Assembly (NCBI RefSeq): GCF_921293095.1
Contig: NC_060251.1
Location: 56,127,585 to 56,191,584 of the forward strand
Direction of reading: 5' to 3'
Origin: Ischnura elegans
Lineage: Eukaryota; Arthropoda; Insecta; Odonata; Coenagrionidae
Length of the DNA: 64,000 nucleotides
Below, in pieces: positions 34,836 through 46,600 of this stretch (position 1 is the first letter of the stretch; every line of letters starts with the position of its first letter). Made by a program: the position numbers and the translations under genes. Under the pieces are notes generated by a model. The model had not been told where the DNA came from. It searched no databases and saw only the letters and a program-made list of their open reading frames with translations.

Positions 34836-35046
34836 TTGAAATGGATGTTAGTTCCACTTTTTCACAATAATTTAATAAATTAATTAATAATTGAATGAAT
34901 TAATATTTATAACTAAATAAATAATTTAATTAAAATAAACAATATAAATAATGAATATTCTAACTGATTCACTAGATTAATATTAACTACTAACTAATAA
35001 TTTAATTATTGTGGAAAAGTGCAACTATCTTTCATTTCAAAATGTC
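34836..35046. repeat. AT-rich foldback element
   Basis: About 45 bp inverted ends (TTTGAAATG, TAGTTxCACTTTTxCACAATAATTTAAT) enclose about 110 bp of nearly pure A and T. It could be a small MITE or two Penelope-like tails head to head, since TTGTGGAAAAAGTGC also occurs at 42389-42410. Confidence 0.6.
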
Positions 35047-35694
35047 GATCTTCTCCTGTATCACGCCTGAATCAATTGAATTTGTTAGGAAGTAAAACGT
35101 TGATTAAATTCACTGCGGTAGCCTGGATAAAAAAAAAGCAAATGACCATAGCGTAGCCCGCAAAATTTATGAGGTCGCTAAACACTTGCGACTTTTCGGT
35201 GTCCTTTTTTTCGCGAATTTCGACACTTTCTCTCCCCTCGCACAGAGATTGGAAGATGATGAGCAGACATTGAAACCGACTCACGGGAGACTGAATTCGG
35301 CAGCGTGGAGTTAAACGCGGGGACAACGAGTGATGATACGAGAAGAAGTTACGCAACCGAAGACCGTCGTAAGATGCGTGCTTGAAGTCCGATCGACACA
35401 GCGTCACCGTGACTGGCGGAATGAGTAACGATATAAAAAAAAGAAGAAGCGAAAACTTCGGGAGCCCAGCCCTTGATTTACAAACGAGGAATTTAACTAA
35501 AAGGCTGAGGGTGAATCTTTTTCATAAAGCTTCCCTCTGAATGGACAATCGTGCGGAAATTGAGTAAAAGTCAAACCAATCGAGGTCGCATAAGCGCGTC
35601 TGTCATCATTGGGTTTTTATTATGAAGATTATTACGTAATGTACTGCTTTTGGGGTTGGCGAATTTCCCACGTCGTGTCGACTAAACCAACCTG
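35047..35694. other. no recognised gene; slightly GC-richer block
   Basis: A 111-codon minus-strand frame (35072-35407) lacks any recognisable feature. Confidence 0.35.
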
Positions 35695-36385
35695 AAACTC
35701 GATGCACAATTACATTGATTTGAATGATTTGAATTAAGAAACACGTATGCGCATCCATTTCCATGTGTGATTTTTAATGGCTTCTCTTCCCCGAAAATGC
35801 CAAAATGTTTAAGATTAATGTTTTAATCGATTCTTGGTCGATGTAATTGTGGTTTACTATGGAAAGTTGGATATTGGGTTATTTGGGTAAATCTTCATTT
35901 TTTAGTTGTATGCTATTAGAATTAACGCATTTTTATATATTATAGGTGAATTTTCTGTTTTTTTCTTTGTTCTTAGATAGGAAGACTTGTCATTCATTCA
36001 TTTTAAATTTGCTGCTGCCTTTAAGCAATATGAAATAAGCTACCACCAGAAAATCGCCTACTTGTAGCAATATGTAATGAATAAAATAAAAAAAAATATC
36101 ATCCAAGAGATTACTTCTATAAACAAACATAGGAGCCCTCAATCTGTCTGGAAAATTTATCTTCTGCCTAGCAATAGTCCAGATCACTATGTTAAGTTCT
36201 AGAATATAAAAGAGAAACTTTTATGGCATACTGTCTAATGATCCTATCTGATGTTTAAATTTTTAGATGCCAAAAATTTAAATTGCAACAAGAATTTTCT
36301 GGAAAATATTCCTGAAATTTTAAAGTAACCCGGTAATGCTCACAACATCTCATCAGCGAAGGATTTATTTTCTATGCGTCCTCAT
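35695..36385 (+). repeat. dispersed repeat W, copy 2
   Basis: Carries the repeat W blocks described at 32755. It is interrupted at its right end by the truncated hAT-like element that starts near 36386. Confidence 0.55.
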
Positions 36386-36838
36386 GATAATGTTTCGCAC
36401 CGGAGGGACCACGTGCTTCACCTTCGGATAGTTTAGTTTCGAACCACACACCGAGTACGAAGAATGGTTGAATGAAGCAGAGGTTCGGCCTACCGCCATT
36501 AGATGCATGCGGCACTCATATTTTTACCACTTTCAGGAGAACGGTGAACACAAACTGGCCATTCGATTTTTAAGATCAATATTTTAACCTCTCTACGCGT
36601 ATATGAAACGTAATGGGTGGAAACTATTCCCTCTTATCCCCCTCCACTCAACTTCTGGAATCGAAACTTAACTATGAGCAGCGGGGTTCGATTAATATAG
36701 TTTCGTTTCCGGGAGTAAAGTTTCGTACCGGGTCGATACTAAACTCATTGGTGAATTTAATTTCGCGCTAGGTGTTGTATTTTCGTTTCCTCTTGGTCGA
36801 AACGAAACATTTTCGTTTTGTTTCAATTGCCATCCCTG
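36386..36838 (+). mobile_element. hAT-like MITE family H2, 5'-truncated
   Basis: Closely follows 40980-41431, including CGGAGGGACCACGTGCTTCA, the AACCACACACCGAGTACGAAG block and the CAATTGCCATCCCTG end. The first roughly 220 bp of the full element is missing. Confidence 0.7.
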
Positions 36839-38055
36839 GTGAATACATAAGCAAACAAGTGAATAAAAGAATAATTTACATTGCCTATCACTCCCGTCTG
36901 TGCGGCCTTCTTCCGTGATATTTAGTTTGAAACTTCGATATGGATAAATTTATGTACCAGCAGTCGGTCAAATCTTATTAATAAAAAAAAAAACGTGCGA
37001 TAAAATTATTTTTTCTATCGCTTTTCTGCAGCAGTACCTAAGCATTAAGTTAAATTTTAGAGTGACATATCTTTGTGTGGAACTCTGGACACTCATTTAA
37101 GTGAAGAAGGTTTTAACGATTAGCGTTGCATTTGCAGTTTGATTTGATCCTGAACTATCCGGAGATAATCTCGTTGGTTTTGTCAATTCATATCCTGATA
37201 ACTTAAGCCGCGATTATCCATGATAACCTGGCGCCTTAAATTTAATAAAAAATCTTAAGTAATTCACCCCTTATCGCTACCATTAAGGAACTGACGTGCA
37301 CTTGTAAGTGGGCTGTTTACTCCTTTGGACGAAATTTCGGAAGTTTAAGTTGAAAAAACTCATTAAAATGCACACTCAGATACCAATGATTAATGCGCCA
37401 ATCATCTCTGTTTCTTGACGACTGCCGTATCAATCGCTTCGGTACTTGCCCGCTCATTCAATTCAGACACTTGTAAGTAGTGGAATTCACTCAAGTAGGT
37501 GTTCATCGCATGAACCAATTGGTGATGCACTCTTCTCAAAATCCAGCCAATCGGAAGAGTAACCACTCGCGTAACAATCAGTATAAGTGCATTCATCATA
37601 CTCTCATAGTTGGTTGGGGCTCCGTGAAATTGTACCCACCCAATTCGATATGCTTTCTCATTGCAATCTTTCATTCATTGCTTCGGCGTAGCCCGAAGGC
37701 TCGCAGAATTGGCTGCAATGCGGAGAATACGAAAATTAATTGATTCAGTTCGGAGGATGATTGACGGGCGGTGATTCGAAAATTTATGCTGTCGAATCGT
37801 TCGCATGAACGACAACTTCATGCTCAATACGAAGCATATCTGAGCCATTTAAATTGCTCAAGAAGTAGGAGGTGACATAATTCAAGGAAATAAATAGAGG
37901 TAAGCCAGCGGCGTACATTCACGGAGAGAATTGAAATTGCATACGAGGTGAAAATATTTCACAAGGGTTAAATCTTTTTCCTGGTCATGGAAAAAATTCT
38001 TCCCCACTTGAATTTTAGCTCAAAGTTGCGTGGCATTTTCTTCACATTATCAAGT
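36839..38055. other. no recognisable gene
   Basis: Opposing frames of 90 (minus) and 87 (plus) codons at 37402-37743 overlap and have no known motif. Confidence 0.4.
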
Positions 38056-38645
38056 TATGGGAGTACCTAGCAATGGCTGCAATAATTGAAAATTACTCAT
38101 CATAAGCCACATACCAGCAAGATATGAAGTAAAAAAATGAAATTATGCACCCAAGCTAAAAAAAGCTATTTAAAATTAAATAGATATGTGATACATATCG
38201 ACATCATTGAATTTGTCACCAGACTGACTGTAAAACGTGGTAAACACAAATGACGAAGGTTTTATTCATAGATGGCGGGATGGTGTTTAAGATATTGTAC
38301 GCCTCAGGTTTTGTAAATATAATTTAATTATACATTATGTAATTTTCGCGAGGTTGTCTAGGCTGGAAAGTTATGCGAATAACCAGAGATGTCGCTAATA
38401 ACTGATAGTTACTCATCGTAAACCACATACCAACGAGAACTAAAGTAAAAAATTAAATTATATGGTACCCAAGCTAAAAAAAGGGATTAAAATTAAATAG
38501 ACATGTAGATATCGACATTAGTAAAAATGTCACTAGACTGACGGTAAAACATGGAAAGCACGAAAAAATTCACTCACTCGTATAGACTGCGGGATAGTAT
38601 GTAAGATATTTTACGCCTTAAATTTATATAAATATTATTCAATTA
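38056..38645 (+). repeat. tandem duplication, two units of about 316 bp
   Basis: The word TTACTCAT occurs at 38093 and 38409, and successive blocks (CCACATACCA, CCCAAGCTAAAAAAAG, ATATCGACAT, GACTGxCxGTAAAACxTGG) repeat in the same order. The units have diverged noticeably, so the duplication is old. Confidence 0.75.
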
Positions 38646-39302
38646 GTAGGAACTGATTCAAATTTCTTAAAGGTTGGTAAATAGTTCAGTGGTCCCGACT
38701 AATGTCGAAACCATATGCCACCACGTGGGTTCGTATGTGACAGAATATTAACCAAATAAAATTAACATGACTGAAGAGTAAAAAAAACCTCATGTGACAC
38801 GATTTAATCCGACTCTAAGGAATAGTAAACGTGATATGACCGAAAATTGAGCTATGTTCTTCAGTTATCTCGAAGCTCCTCGTGAAACGGCGGCGATATT
38901 CGTGAATTTTAGCGACCCTAATTTACTCATCATTCAAGAAAATTCATCGCACGGCGTTTGAATGTAATTTTCACAATGACTATAGAGAAACACTAATCAT
39001 GTCATTCCAATATTTTACACGAACTGGATTTCAAGACAAATTTTGTTAAATGCAAAACAGTTAAAAGATCGGAAAAAGTATCTGAACCTAATAGAAATAT
39101 AATCTTCACTGGAAAATGTCTTTCAAATGTACCATTCTACGGAACAAAATGGGGATAAAGTTTGATGTCCACCAATCAATGAAAAGGACGAGGTTCAACA
39201 TGGATCAAAAGTGATTTGCTTGACATAGGGAGAAAAAAATGTCTCAGATTACCAATCTTAGGACTCTACAGCTATGAATGATTGAACATGAGGTACCCGC
39301 GG
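38646..39302. other. no gene; weak tRNA-like block
   Basis: At 38675-38750 TAGTTCAGTGG and GTGGGTTCGTATG resemble A and B boxes of a decayed SINE head. Nothing else is seen. Confidence 0.35.
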
Positions 39303-39597
39303 CAGTGGCGTAACTATGGGCGAGGGGACGAGGGGATTTTTCCCCCCAAAGCCTCACAGAAACAGTTACAAAAATGCACGTTACAAGAGTTACAGTTAAA
39401 ACAGCTATTTAAAACTATTGTCTAGTTTTGAAATGTAATGACTGCATCTGCTTATAGTTAAATTTTTAGTGCCAAAATGATGTAAAATTTATGTCCAGGC
39501 ATGTCATTTTTCAACAATTTTCCCAGATCCCGCTTTGCCAGGGGGAGGTCACGCTAGGCCGTCCCATCCCCCAGAGCATATTCCTATTTACGCCACT
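39303..39597. mobile_element. hAT-like MITE, 295 bp
   Basis: Starts CAGTGGCGTAACTA and ends with TATTTACGCCACTG. Flanks ACCCGCGG and ATCCGCGT agree at six of eight positions. Same end type as the elements at 15737 and 12269; non-coding. Confidence 0.65.
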
Positions 39598-39611
39598 GAT
39601 CCGCGTCGTTT

Positions 39612-39705
39612 CTTCACCTTGGGAACGGCTTTCGGTCGTTACTCCGCATTGTCTCGTCTAAAGGCGACGACAGTTTCTCCAGCCATTCCGCTGGCATCTT
39701 CTGGT
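39612..39705 (-). mobile_element. SINE family S3, body fragment, inverted
   Basis: Reverse complement of the body at 40035-40120: GGAGAAACTGTCxTxGCCTTTAGAC, CGGAGxAACxxCCGAAAGCCGTTxCCAA. With that copy it forms an inverted pair about 330 bp apart. The tRNA-like head is absent here. Confidence 0.65.
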
Positions 39706-39964
39706 CAAAAGTGTCGATGTGTTGAAACTTGCCATCTTACATAGGAGGTTGCGTGTTGTAGATCGGAAATAACGAAGAACCCAGAAAATTGCAACAGAGA
39801 ATACGAATAAACAACGTTCACTAACGCAAGGAAAAAGGTCTTTAGAATCAAGGGCCAATGAGAGCCCACATGCGATCATAGGATTAACCCGACTAATCAT
39901 AGCCGACATACGACACGTAAGTGTCTACATAAGATGGCCAATTTCAAAGCTTGAGCCCTTCTGG

Positions 39965-40120
39965 AGATCGGGTTGGTGTGGTGGGTAGAGTATGGGCTTT
40001 CCAACCCGTGGGCTTGGGTTCGAATCCCAGCGTTCCCGGCAGGATGTCTGGAGAAACTGTCATAGCCTTTAGACAACACTACGCGGAGGAACTCCCGAAA
40101 GCCGTTACCAATATCAAAGA
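39965..40120 (+). mobile_element. tRNA-Gly-like SINE, family S3
   Basis: GGTTGGTGTGGTGGGTAGAG serves as A-box region, CTTTCCAA as an anticodon loop with TCC, and GGGTTCGAATCCCAGC as B box, with CGGG/CCCG acceptor remnants. The body follows with GGAGAAACTGTC. The lack of a full acceptor stem and the attached body argue for a SINE rather than a functional tRNA gene. Confidence 0.65.
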
Positions 40121-40755
40121 TTGAATATCAGGATTTTTTGCTAACTACTAGAAAAACCAAATACCCATATCAGAATCACACAAGTTACTTCAGTAAACTT
40201 CACTTTGAGCGGCACGTGAAGTAATACAATATCGATTCCGGCGCGCTTAAAATTTTCCTGCGGATGTCTCTTGGGCGGACGTCCTTGAAGGAAACCGGAG
40301 ACTGTCCGAATTAACATCTCTCCTTGGATGGCATGCGAGAGGCAACGTTCTGCCCGGGCTGGCTCTTTCTCAACGCGACCGGGTCGCCTAAGTAACGACT
40401 TCCTTTCATAATAACTCGGCACTGGGAGGGATTTAGCCTTTCCATCGACGACAACCCTTGCTGTCCTCGAAACCAAAGATGCATTGCTGACCCCCTACGA
40501 ACAATCCTCGTCAAAGCCTGAGAATTTTCACGAAATTTTCGTATCTCGCAAATAAAATCTAAAGGCTGAATCACACGATCATTTTTCCACCCCTCAAAAT
40601 GGCAATGAATTGTAGAGGGACCTTCTCATTTTGTATATTTACTATGTTTGGGACTGAGTTTATAATGTATTACTAGTTTATGTGTTTCCATGTGTATGGT
40701 TTTTCCTCATTGCAAAGTCATGTTTTAACTTGGATAAAACCAATCATGTTGCCAC
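40121..40755. other. no recognised gene
   Basis: Slightly GC-richer sequence with minus-strand frames of 111 and 87 codons (40141-40574) in different frames; neither has recognisable motifs. Confidence 0.35.
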
Positions 40756-41431
40756 CAGGGATGGCAATCGAAACGAAACGAAATTCAAAACAAGAAAAAT
40801 TTAAATAGTTTCCTTCCCGGGAGCGAAATGTAGATACGAAACGAAAAAGAATTAAACCTGGGGAGCTAAACTCAGGGTCGAAACGGAATTGGAGTCAAAA
40901 CTACTTCGGGTCGAAACTAAAGTAAAACTCTAGGACGAAACGAACCGCAGATAACGTTTCGTTTCTGCGGAAACGGAGGGACCACGTGCTTCACCTTCGG
41001 ACAGTTTAATTTCGAACCACACACCGAGTACGAAGTATGGTTGAATGAAGCAGGGGTTCGGCCTAAAGCCATTAGATTCATGGGGCACTCATATTTTTAC
41101 CGCCAACATGAGAACGGTGTACGAAAAATGGCCAATCAATTTTTAAGGTAAATATTTTAACCTCCCTACACGTTTGTCAAACGTGATGGGTCGAAACTAT
41201 TCCCTCTTATCCCCCTCCACTAAACTTCTGGGATCGAAACTTAACTATGAGCAGGGGAGTTTCGATTAATTTAGTTTCGTACCCGGAAGTAAAGTTTCGT
41301 CTGAAGTCAAAAATAAACTCCTTGGTGATTTTAATTTCGTGCTGGAATGAAACTAAACCTACACCTTGTATTTTCGTTTCCCTGCGGTTCAAAACAAAAT
41401 ATTTTCGTTTTGGTTTCAATTATCATCCCTG
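40756..41431 (+). mobile_element. hAT-like MITE family H2, full length
   Basis: Ends CAGGGATGGCAATCGAAAC and (from the right) CAGGGATGATAATTGAAACC are inverted repeats. Flanks GTTGCCAC and GTCACCCC match at five of eight positions, so a target duplication is plausible but decayed. The interior is unusual for many GAAAC/GTTTCG words in both orientations, likely an internal satellite. A 5'-truncated copy is at 36386. Confidence 0.65.
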
Positions 41432-41709
41432 GTCACCCCTCATTGTCGCTTTTCCGTGAATGATTTTTTCCAAAGCACTGCATACAATAGGTAATTTTGT
41501 ACGCAGTCACGCGCACGGGTGCTACGTTATATAAACCAAGGATTAAATTCCTCATTAAAAAATCACTAAGCTTAGACGGGATCCATCTATCCAGCCGGGT
41601 TCAATGCAGTGCTTAGGATAACCTGTTTTTCCTCTAATGCGTTGCCCAGGTACTTGAATTACTCAACCAGATTATAGGAAAAAATGCTGATTATCGCAAG
41701 AATATACGT

Positions 41710-41885
41710 TCAATAGTACTAACATTTCTTGAAAAAACCTATTACACATCGGAATTCAAACCATGTGTTGATTGAGGATTAGGTACCTTGAAATTTTTAT
41801 ATAAAACCTCGCTATATTGATCCCCAAACAGTAAACTCTCAAAGCCTTCAAATCTATATATTAGGCGAGACGACACATTAACCAC
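41710..41885 (+). repeat. direct repeat V, copy 1
   Basis: Matches 42555-42715: ACACATCGGxATxCAAACCA, GTTGATTGAGGA, AAACTCTC, TCAAATCTATA and AGGCGAGACGACACAT. The copies bracket the CATATG cluster and Penelope-like ends. Confidence 0.7.
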
Positions 41886-42233
41886 CACATAGAGACACAT
41901 ATCATCATCAGGTAAATATATGAGTATGAAAAAAATAACCTAGTGGTTGCATACATGTGTAGCAGTAGCAGCATACGTATATGAGCCTGGCAGTACCTGT
42001 TGTAATAGGAATAAAATTTACCTATACATATGTACTGTAAGTAGCGGCAAAAACACACATATGTATTCACTATACAATGCATACATATGTGGCAGCGGTA
42101 GCACACATATGTATGTACTCTGGTGATGATGTAGTAGGTATACATATGTACCTGTTCTTATGTACTGTACGTAGCAGCAACTGCATACATATATATGCCC
42201 CATGCATATGTAGTAGCCCTGCTATTCATTTGT
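41886..42233. repeat. CATATG-rich imperfect repeat cluster
   Basis: At least ten ACATATGT or CATATG-like words occur at irregular spacing, interleaved with GCAGxAGC and TGTACTGTA words. The frames open on the minus strand encode repetitive Y/C/H/I-rich peptides and are not genes. CATATG is also an E-box-like palindrome, but nothing ties it to regulation here. Confidence 0.7.
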
Positions 42234-42235
42234 AC

Positions 42236-42260
42236 CTGGTGATGACCTAATGGTTGAAAC
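42236..42260 (+). ncRNA. hammerhead-like motif, left arm, decayed
   Basis: CTGGTGA (A6 replaced by G), T, helix GACC/GGTT (one G-U pair), then GAAAC and GCATAGTACC. The change in the core makes activity unlikely. Confidence 0.4.
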
Positions 42261-42423
42261 GCATAGTACCAGAGTAAAACTTGTGGAAAAATGCTATCTT
42301 GTTTTCTGCAAGGAATTTGAGTACAAAATTAATTCAGGCGAGATGTACTAAAAATAATATATGTATATTAGTAAAATAAAACAACATTGCACTTTTTCCA
42401 CAAGTTATACTTTGGTACTACTC

Positions 42424-42448
42424 GTTTCAACCGCTAGGTTATCATCAG
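42424..42448 (-). ncRNA. hammerhead-like motif, right arm
   Basis: On the minus strand: CTGATGA, T, helix AACC/GGTT with loop TAGC, GAAAC, then GAGTA and GTACC. Stem I can form from GGTA upstream with TACC downstream across an internal loop. Stem III would be the short ACG/AGT-type pairing after GAA. Confidence 0.5.
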
Positions 42449-42554
42449 GAACATACCTACAAATGTAGTAAAACTTGTGAAAAAATTCCTATTTTGTCTT
42501 CTTCAACCAATAAATATTTTTTTCCAAAACATCTCGCCTGCCTCACTCAATTCT

Positions 42555-42715
42555 GCACTAAAATTTATCGGAAAAATCTTTAACACATCGGGATCCAAAC
42601 CAAGCGTTGATTGAGGAACTTAGCTAGCAAGACTTTGTGTAGTACCTCACTATTCTGATCTCCGAACGGTAAACTCTCGATGCTCTCAAATCTATAGGTC
42701 AGGCGAGACGACACA
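42555..42715 (+). repeat. direct repeat V, copy 2
   Basis: Second copy of the unit at 41710-41885. Confidence 0.7.
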
Positions 42716-42719
42716 TGAG

Positions 42720-43095
42720 ATCCTTCGGCTCGCTCCGCGGGAGGAAAAACGGTCGACATGACGCATTCACACCATTCGCCCTTTCGTGATCTGACGCTAA
42801 AATATTTTAACGTTCGTGCCTCCCGGCCGGTTTCCTCCGCTCGCGACTCGTTCGGGTATTAATCTCGCCAGAAAGACGTGAAGGCGGGAATTAGCGATTG
42901 CAAGGAGCCGTACAAGTAGCGGGAGGAGGGGTTGAGGAGGTTCTGGTGGGTGGCTCAAAAGCGTTTCGTCACGAACTCTCCGGAGGAGTCCTGAGGTCGC
43001 GGATGGCAAGCGACCCCGCGAGCGCCATTTCATCGCTTCCCGTTTCGCATTTGTTTCTCCTCTCCTCTCGCCGCGCCACGCGAGACGTCAAACGG
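42720..43095. other. GC- and CpG-rich island
   Basis: CpG-dense DNA next to the satellite that follows; open frames on both strands reflect composition. Could be promoter-like or part of an unclassified repeat. No TATA box or splice donor stands out. Confidence 0.4.
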
Positions 43096-44180
43096 TGAAA
43101 ACGGCAGCGATCGTATTTTGCGAGCGAGCATTGTCTTCGGATGTGTGACCCCTATTTTAATCTTGATTGTGTCAACTGTACCTACCGGCTTTGCGGTGAA
43201 TGAGGTCTGATTGGGAAAAAAGCACGATTGACATTACTGAGGGGGTTTTTAAAGCTATATTTGAGGAGGGATTACGGACGTAAAAGTTTTAAATAAAAAT
43301 CAAATTGATTAACATAAATAAAAGGAAAAAGATACCTGCTTGTAACGCAAAACGTTTGTTTTGTTAAATGTCGAAACGGCAGTGACCATATTTTGCGCGC
43401 GAGCATTGTCTTCGAATATTGTGACCCCTTCGATTAGCATTTTAATCTTGATTATATCAAATGTACGTATCGGCTTAGGTGTGAATGAGGGTTGACGTGC
43501 GACAATGCAAGATTGACATTTCTGAGGAGATTTTCAAAACTGAATTTTAGGAGGAATTGGGAAAATAAATCGATTACATAATTAAAATAAAAGGAAATAT
43601 TTACTTGCTCGTAACGCCAGAAGTTTGTTTTGCGCAATGGCGAAGCGGCAATGGTCCTACTTAGCGAGGGAGTATTGTCTTCGGATATTGTGACCGCTTC
43701 GGATAATAATTTCATCTTGATTGTGTCCACTATAGCTGCAGGCTTTAATGTGAATGAGGGTTGATGTGTATAACAAGGCACGAATGAAATTTCTGAGGGA
43801 GTTGTCAAAAGCTATATTCCAGGAAGGATTACGGAAATGAAATCGATAAATAAACATATAATTGATCAATCAAAATAAAAGGAAGCAGGTACTTTGTTTG
43901 TAGGTTGCTTTGTTTTGTTCAATGGTGAAACAGCAGAGGTCGTATTTTTCTCGCGAGCATTGTCTTCGGATATTGTGACCCCATACGATTGTATTGCCAT
44001 TTTGATTGTGTCTACTAGGCCAACCAGCTTCGGTGTGAATAAGGTTTTATGTGCAACAACGCGAGATTGACATTTCGAAGGGGGTTGTTAAAACTGAATT
44101 TGAGGAGTTATTGCGAAAATAAAATTAATTAATGAAAATAAAAGGAAAGAGGTGTCTGCTCATAACGTCAGATGTTTTTT
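43090..44180 (+). repeat. four-copy tandem satellite, unit about 275 bp
   Basis: The word GCATTGTCTTCG (GTATTGTC in unit 3) occurs at 43128, 43403, 43672 and 43957, giving spacings of 275, 269 and 285. Each unit continues with a TGTGACCCC-like word, ATTTTAATCTTGATTxTGTC, GGTGTGAATGAGG, and ends AATAAAAGGAAA ... GTAACGxxAxxxGTTTGTTTTGTT. Units are clearly diverged and non-coding. Confidence 0.85.
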
Positions 44181-44184
44181 TTGT

Positions 44185-46335
44185 TCCAAATCCTCTTTTT
44201 TTTCTTAAAAATAAAGTTTCTTTTTGCCTTCTTACTTCGAGTAACTTTCCCTGTTTTCTCATTTCTCAACTTCTCTTGCCATGAAAAACTCCCTGACAAC
44301 ATCATTATCAACATCGATGATTAAATATCAAACTTTACATGCTATACATTCATTTTTAATTCGTTTGTTTATTTATTTATATCAACCAGATAACGGCACA
44401 ATGAGGTGTTTTTAAGTGGAGAGGGATTTTGACAAATAACGAGGAACAATCACAAATACCCATGCCCAACATTGTTTCATGCATGAGTTGATGCACTGAT
44501 CAGCTTATTCACTCAAATTGGGGACTCGAACCCGCGACCTTCTGTTGGCCGAGTGAGTACCGTAGGCGAGGACTTCTTTAGAAGACTTTGGTAATACCCA
44601 ATAAAATTTTACGGTTAGGATGACGTAAAATGACCTGTTTTTTGTGGGGAGATTATTATTAATTGCATATTTAATTGCAATTTCGTCATTTTCAAGCTAC
44701 TTTACGCCCTGAAAAATGTTAACTTCTAAAGAGACGAATTGATGTCACGTCAGGCATAAATTATAAATTTCTATTACGAAAAATGCTGGTTAATTTAGTC
44801 AATCTGTTCCATCTGTTCATCCTCTAGATCATTATCTAGAAATGCTGGTGACATCAGCGTGAATCGTGAAAATAATATGACTAGCCAATTAATATGAAAT
44901 TTCTCTCTTCGGGAGCGGATTAGTGAGGTGAAGAGCTAAATTTCGGTCCATTAGCCAAGGTCCGAGTCCTGCTGATGACAGAGACACTCTGCCACAAATA
45001 ACTCGTTTAAAACTTACGTTTTCACGTCGAATTTTTATGGCACATAGATTTAAATTTTGTAAAAAAATATATAATTTATACTTCTGATAAAACAATTAGG
45101 AAAATATTTACAGATCTGACAAACAGAAAAATCGACTGCTCCTAGTCGTAAAGTAGTACCCCAAACAATCACTCCATTCAGGCGTATAGATCTTGAATTT
45201 CTAGTCCAGAAATCGTATGTGTAAAATGTGAGCCGTATAATGCCATATATTAAATTTTTATAAAAATGCCAAATAAAGAGAAATTTTCAATTTGGGGTCT
45301 CCATTTCCATGAACTCGAATGCGTTCTCGAAGAAAATCCCCCCCCCCCCCCCGTGATCCTGAATTACTCGATTAATGATGAAGTATTTCGCTCAATGAAA
45401 TTTCGACTCAAGATATTTTTCTCCATCTAACTCCTTGTCATTGGAACTAGGTTATATTAAATTTTTACGAATATTTGTCGATTTGAATAATAAATGTTAA
45501 ATAAAGTAATAAATGTTTAATAAATTTATGAATTATGCGTGGAAAGTTTTAAATTACATATAGCACTTAGTAAATTCAGACAAGGATAAAAATATGATAT
45601 GAATCGAAGCACAAGGATATGCCGGGATTTACGAGATATTCTTCCTCATGAGGGGTGAAGGGCTCGTAAAGAATTTGAAGGAGGGAAGTGTGGGTGGGAA
45701 TGCAATGATGAGATGGGGGAGACAGAGTATAGAAAGGCATACGGGTGAGGCCGCCAATCCATCCAGAATCCCGGCTTTAATATCTTCAAAGTACCCACGC
45801 ATGAGAAAAGGGTGGGTGAATGTGGAATGAGTTGGAGTAAGGTGAAAGTTCACTTGAGTCTACGAACACTCTGCACGAAACTATGAATACATTATTTCAT
45901 GAGAGATTTACAGACCCACGACCGTCTCTGCGACACAGTCGCGACGACACTCATAACATTCCTCACACAACCGAGTCTACAGAACTCAAACCGACTGAAG
46001 GATCACGTTTTCATTTTACCAATTGCACATAAATTTGAAAATATTCGGATTTCAACATAAAAAAGCGAATCAAAGCACATCATTGACAAGGTTTTTATAT
46101 GTGTCCAAGCCAAAACCTGAAAGGTTTTTCAGCTTTGCCTTTAGTAACTCGTCAATGCATCTAAATATATCGAGAGCTAATAGACTGTGGCATTGCCTAA
46201 AGTCAGAGAACGAAGAGCCCAAAGCTACGTGATCTACTCAGAAAAGAAAAAAAAACGTGGACAAGGTGTAAATTTTAAAACCAAATTTAGTAAAAGAACG
46301 CGATGAAACCAAGAAAGAAGACAATACAATTCTTA
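44185..46335. other. no recognised gene; poly-C tract
   Basis: Apart from the SINE fragment at 44510 and a run of 15 C at 45338-45352, I see nothing. Complementary frames at 45629-45853 are shadows of each other. Confidence 0.4.
44510..44582 (-). mobile_element. tRNA-derived SINE family S1, partial
   Basis: Plus strand shows GGGGACTCGAACCCGCGACC and GTAGGCGAGGACTT, the reverse complement of the S1 B-box region and head. Confidence 0.5.
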
Positions 46336-46339
46336 CAGG

Positions 46340-46600
46340 ATCACCAGCTTTAAAATAAGTCGTAGGTGCCATAATTATTTAATGTCTTTAAAAATCTAGA
46401 GCATTAATGCCGAGAAGGCCAAAATGAATACCTAAGAAAATCCGTTTCCATGGTAACTTCAAAGTGCTGCCAAAAAAATGTTTTCGTTGCCATAGCTCGG
46501 TATCTAAAGAGTTGCGACCCCAAGTTTATGGACAAACGCTTAAAATTATCTCCCCTACCACCTCATGAAATATTGCAGATTCCTCCTGAGTATTATTGCA
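46340..46600. mobile_element. long-TIR MITE family M1, partial
   Basis: Carries TAATGTCTTTAAAAATCTAGAG, CCGTTTCCATGGTAACTTC, TTTTCGTTGCCATAGCTC and the terminal TATTGCAGATTCCTCCTGA. A 96-codon ORF (46450-46740) crosses it and is explained by it. Confidence 0.7.

Larger units (their letters stand above)
42234..42458. mobile_element. inverted pair of Penelope-like ends, family P1
   Basis: 42234-42297 and the reverse complement of 42389-42458 share CTGxTGATxACCTAxxGGTTGAAACG, TAGTACCAxAGTA and AACTTGTGGAAAAA. Each arm carries a hammerhead-like core. Such head-to-head or tail-to-tail partial copies are known for Penelope-like retroelements. Confidence 0.6.

Noticed and set aside
39965..40040. 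Possible functional tRNA-Gly(TCC) gene
   Set aside because: A and B boxes are good, but the acceptor stem is incomplete and the SINE body follows directly, as at the inverted copy 39612-39705.
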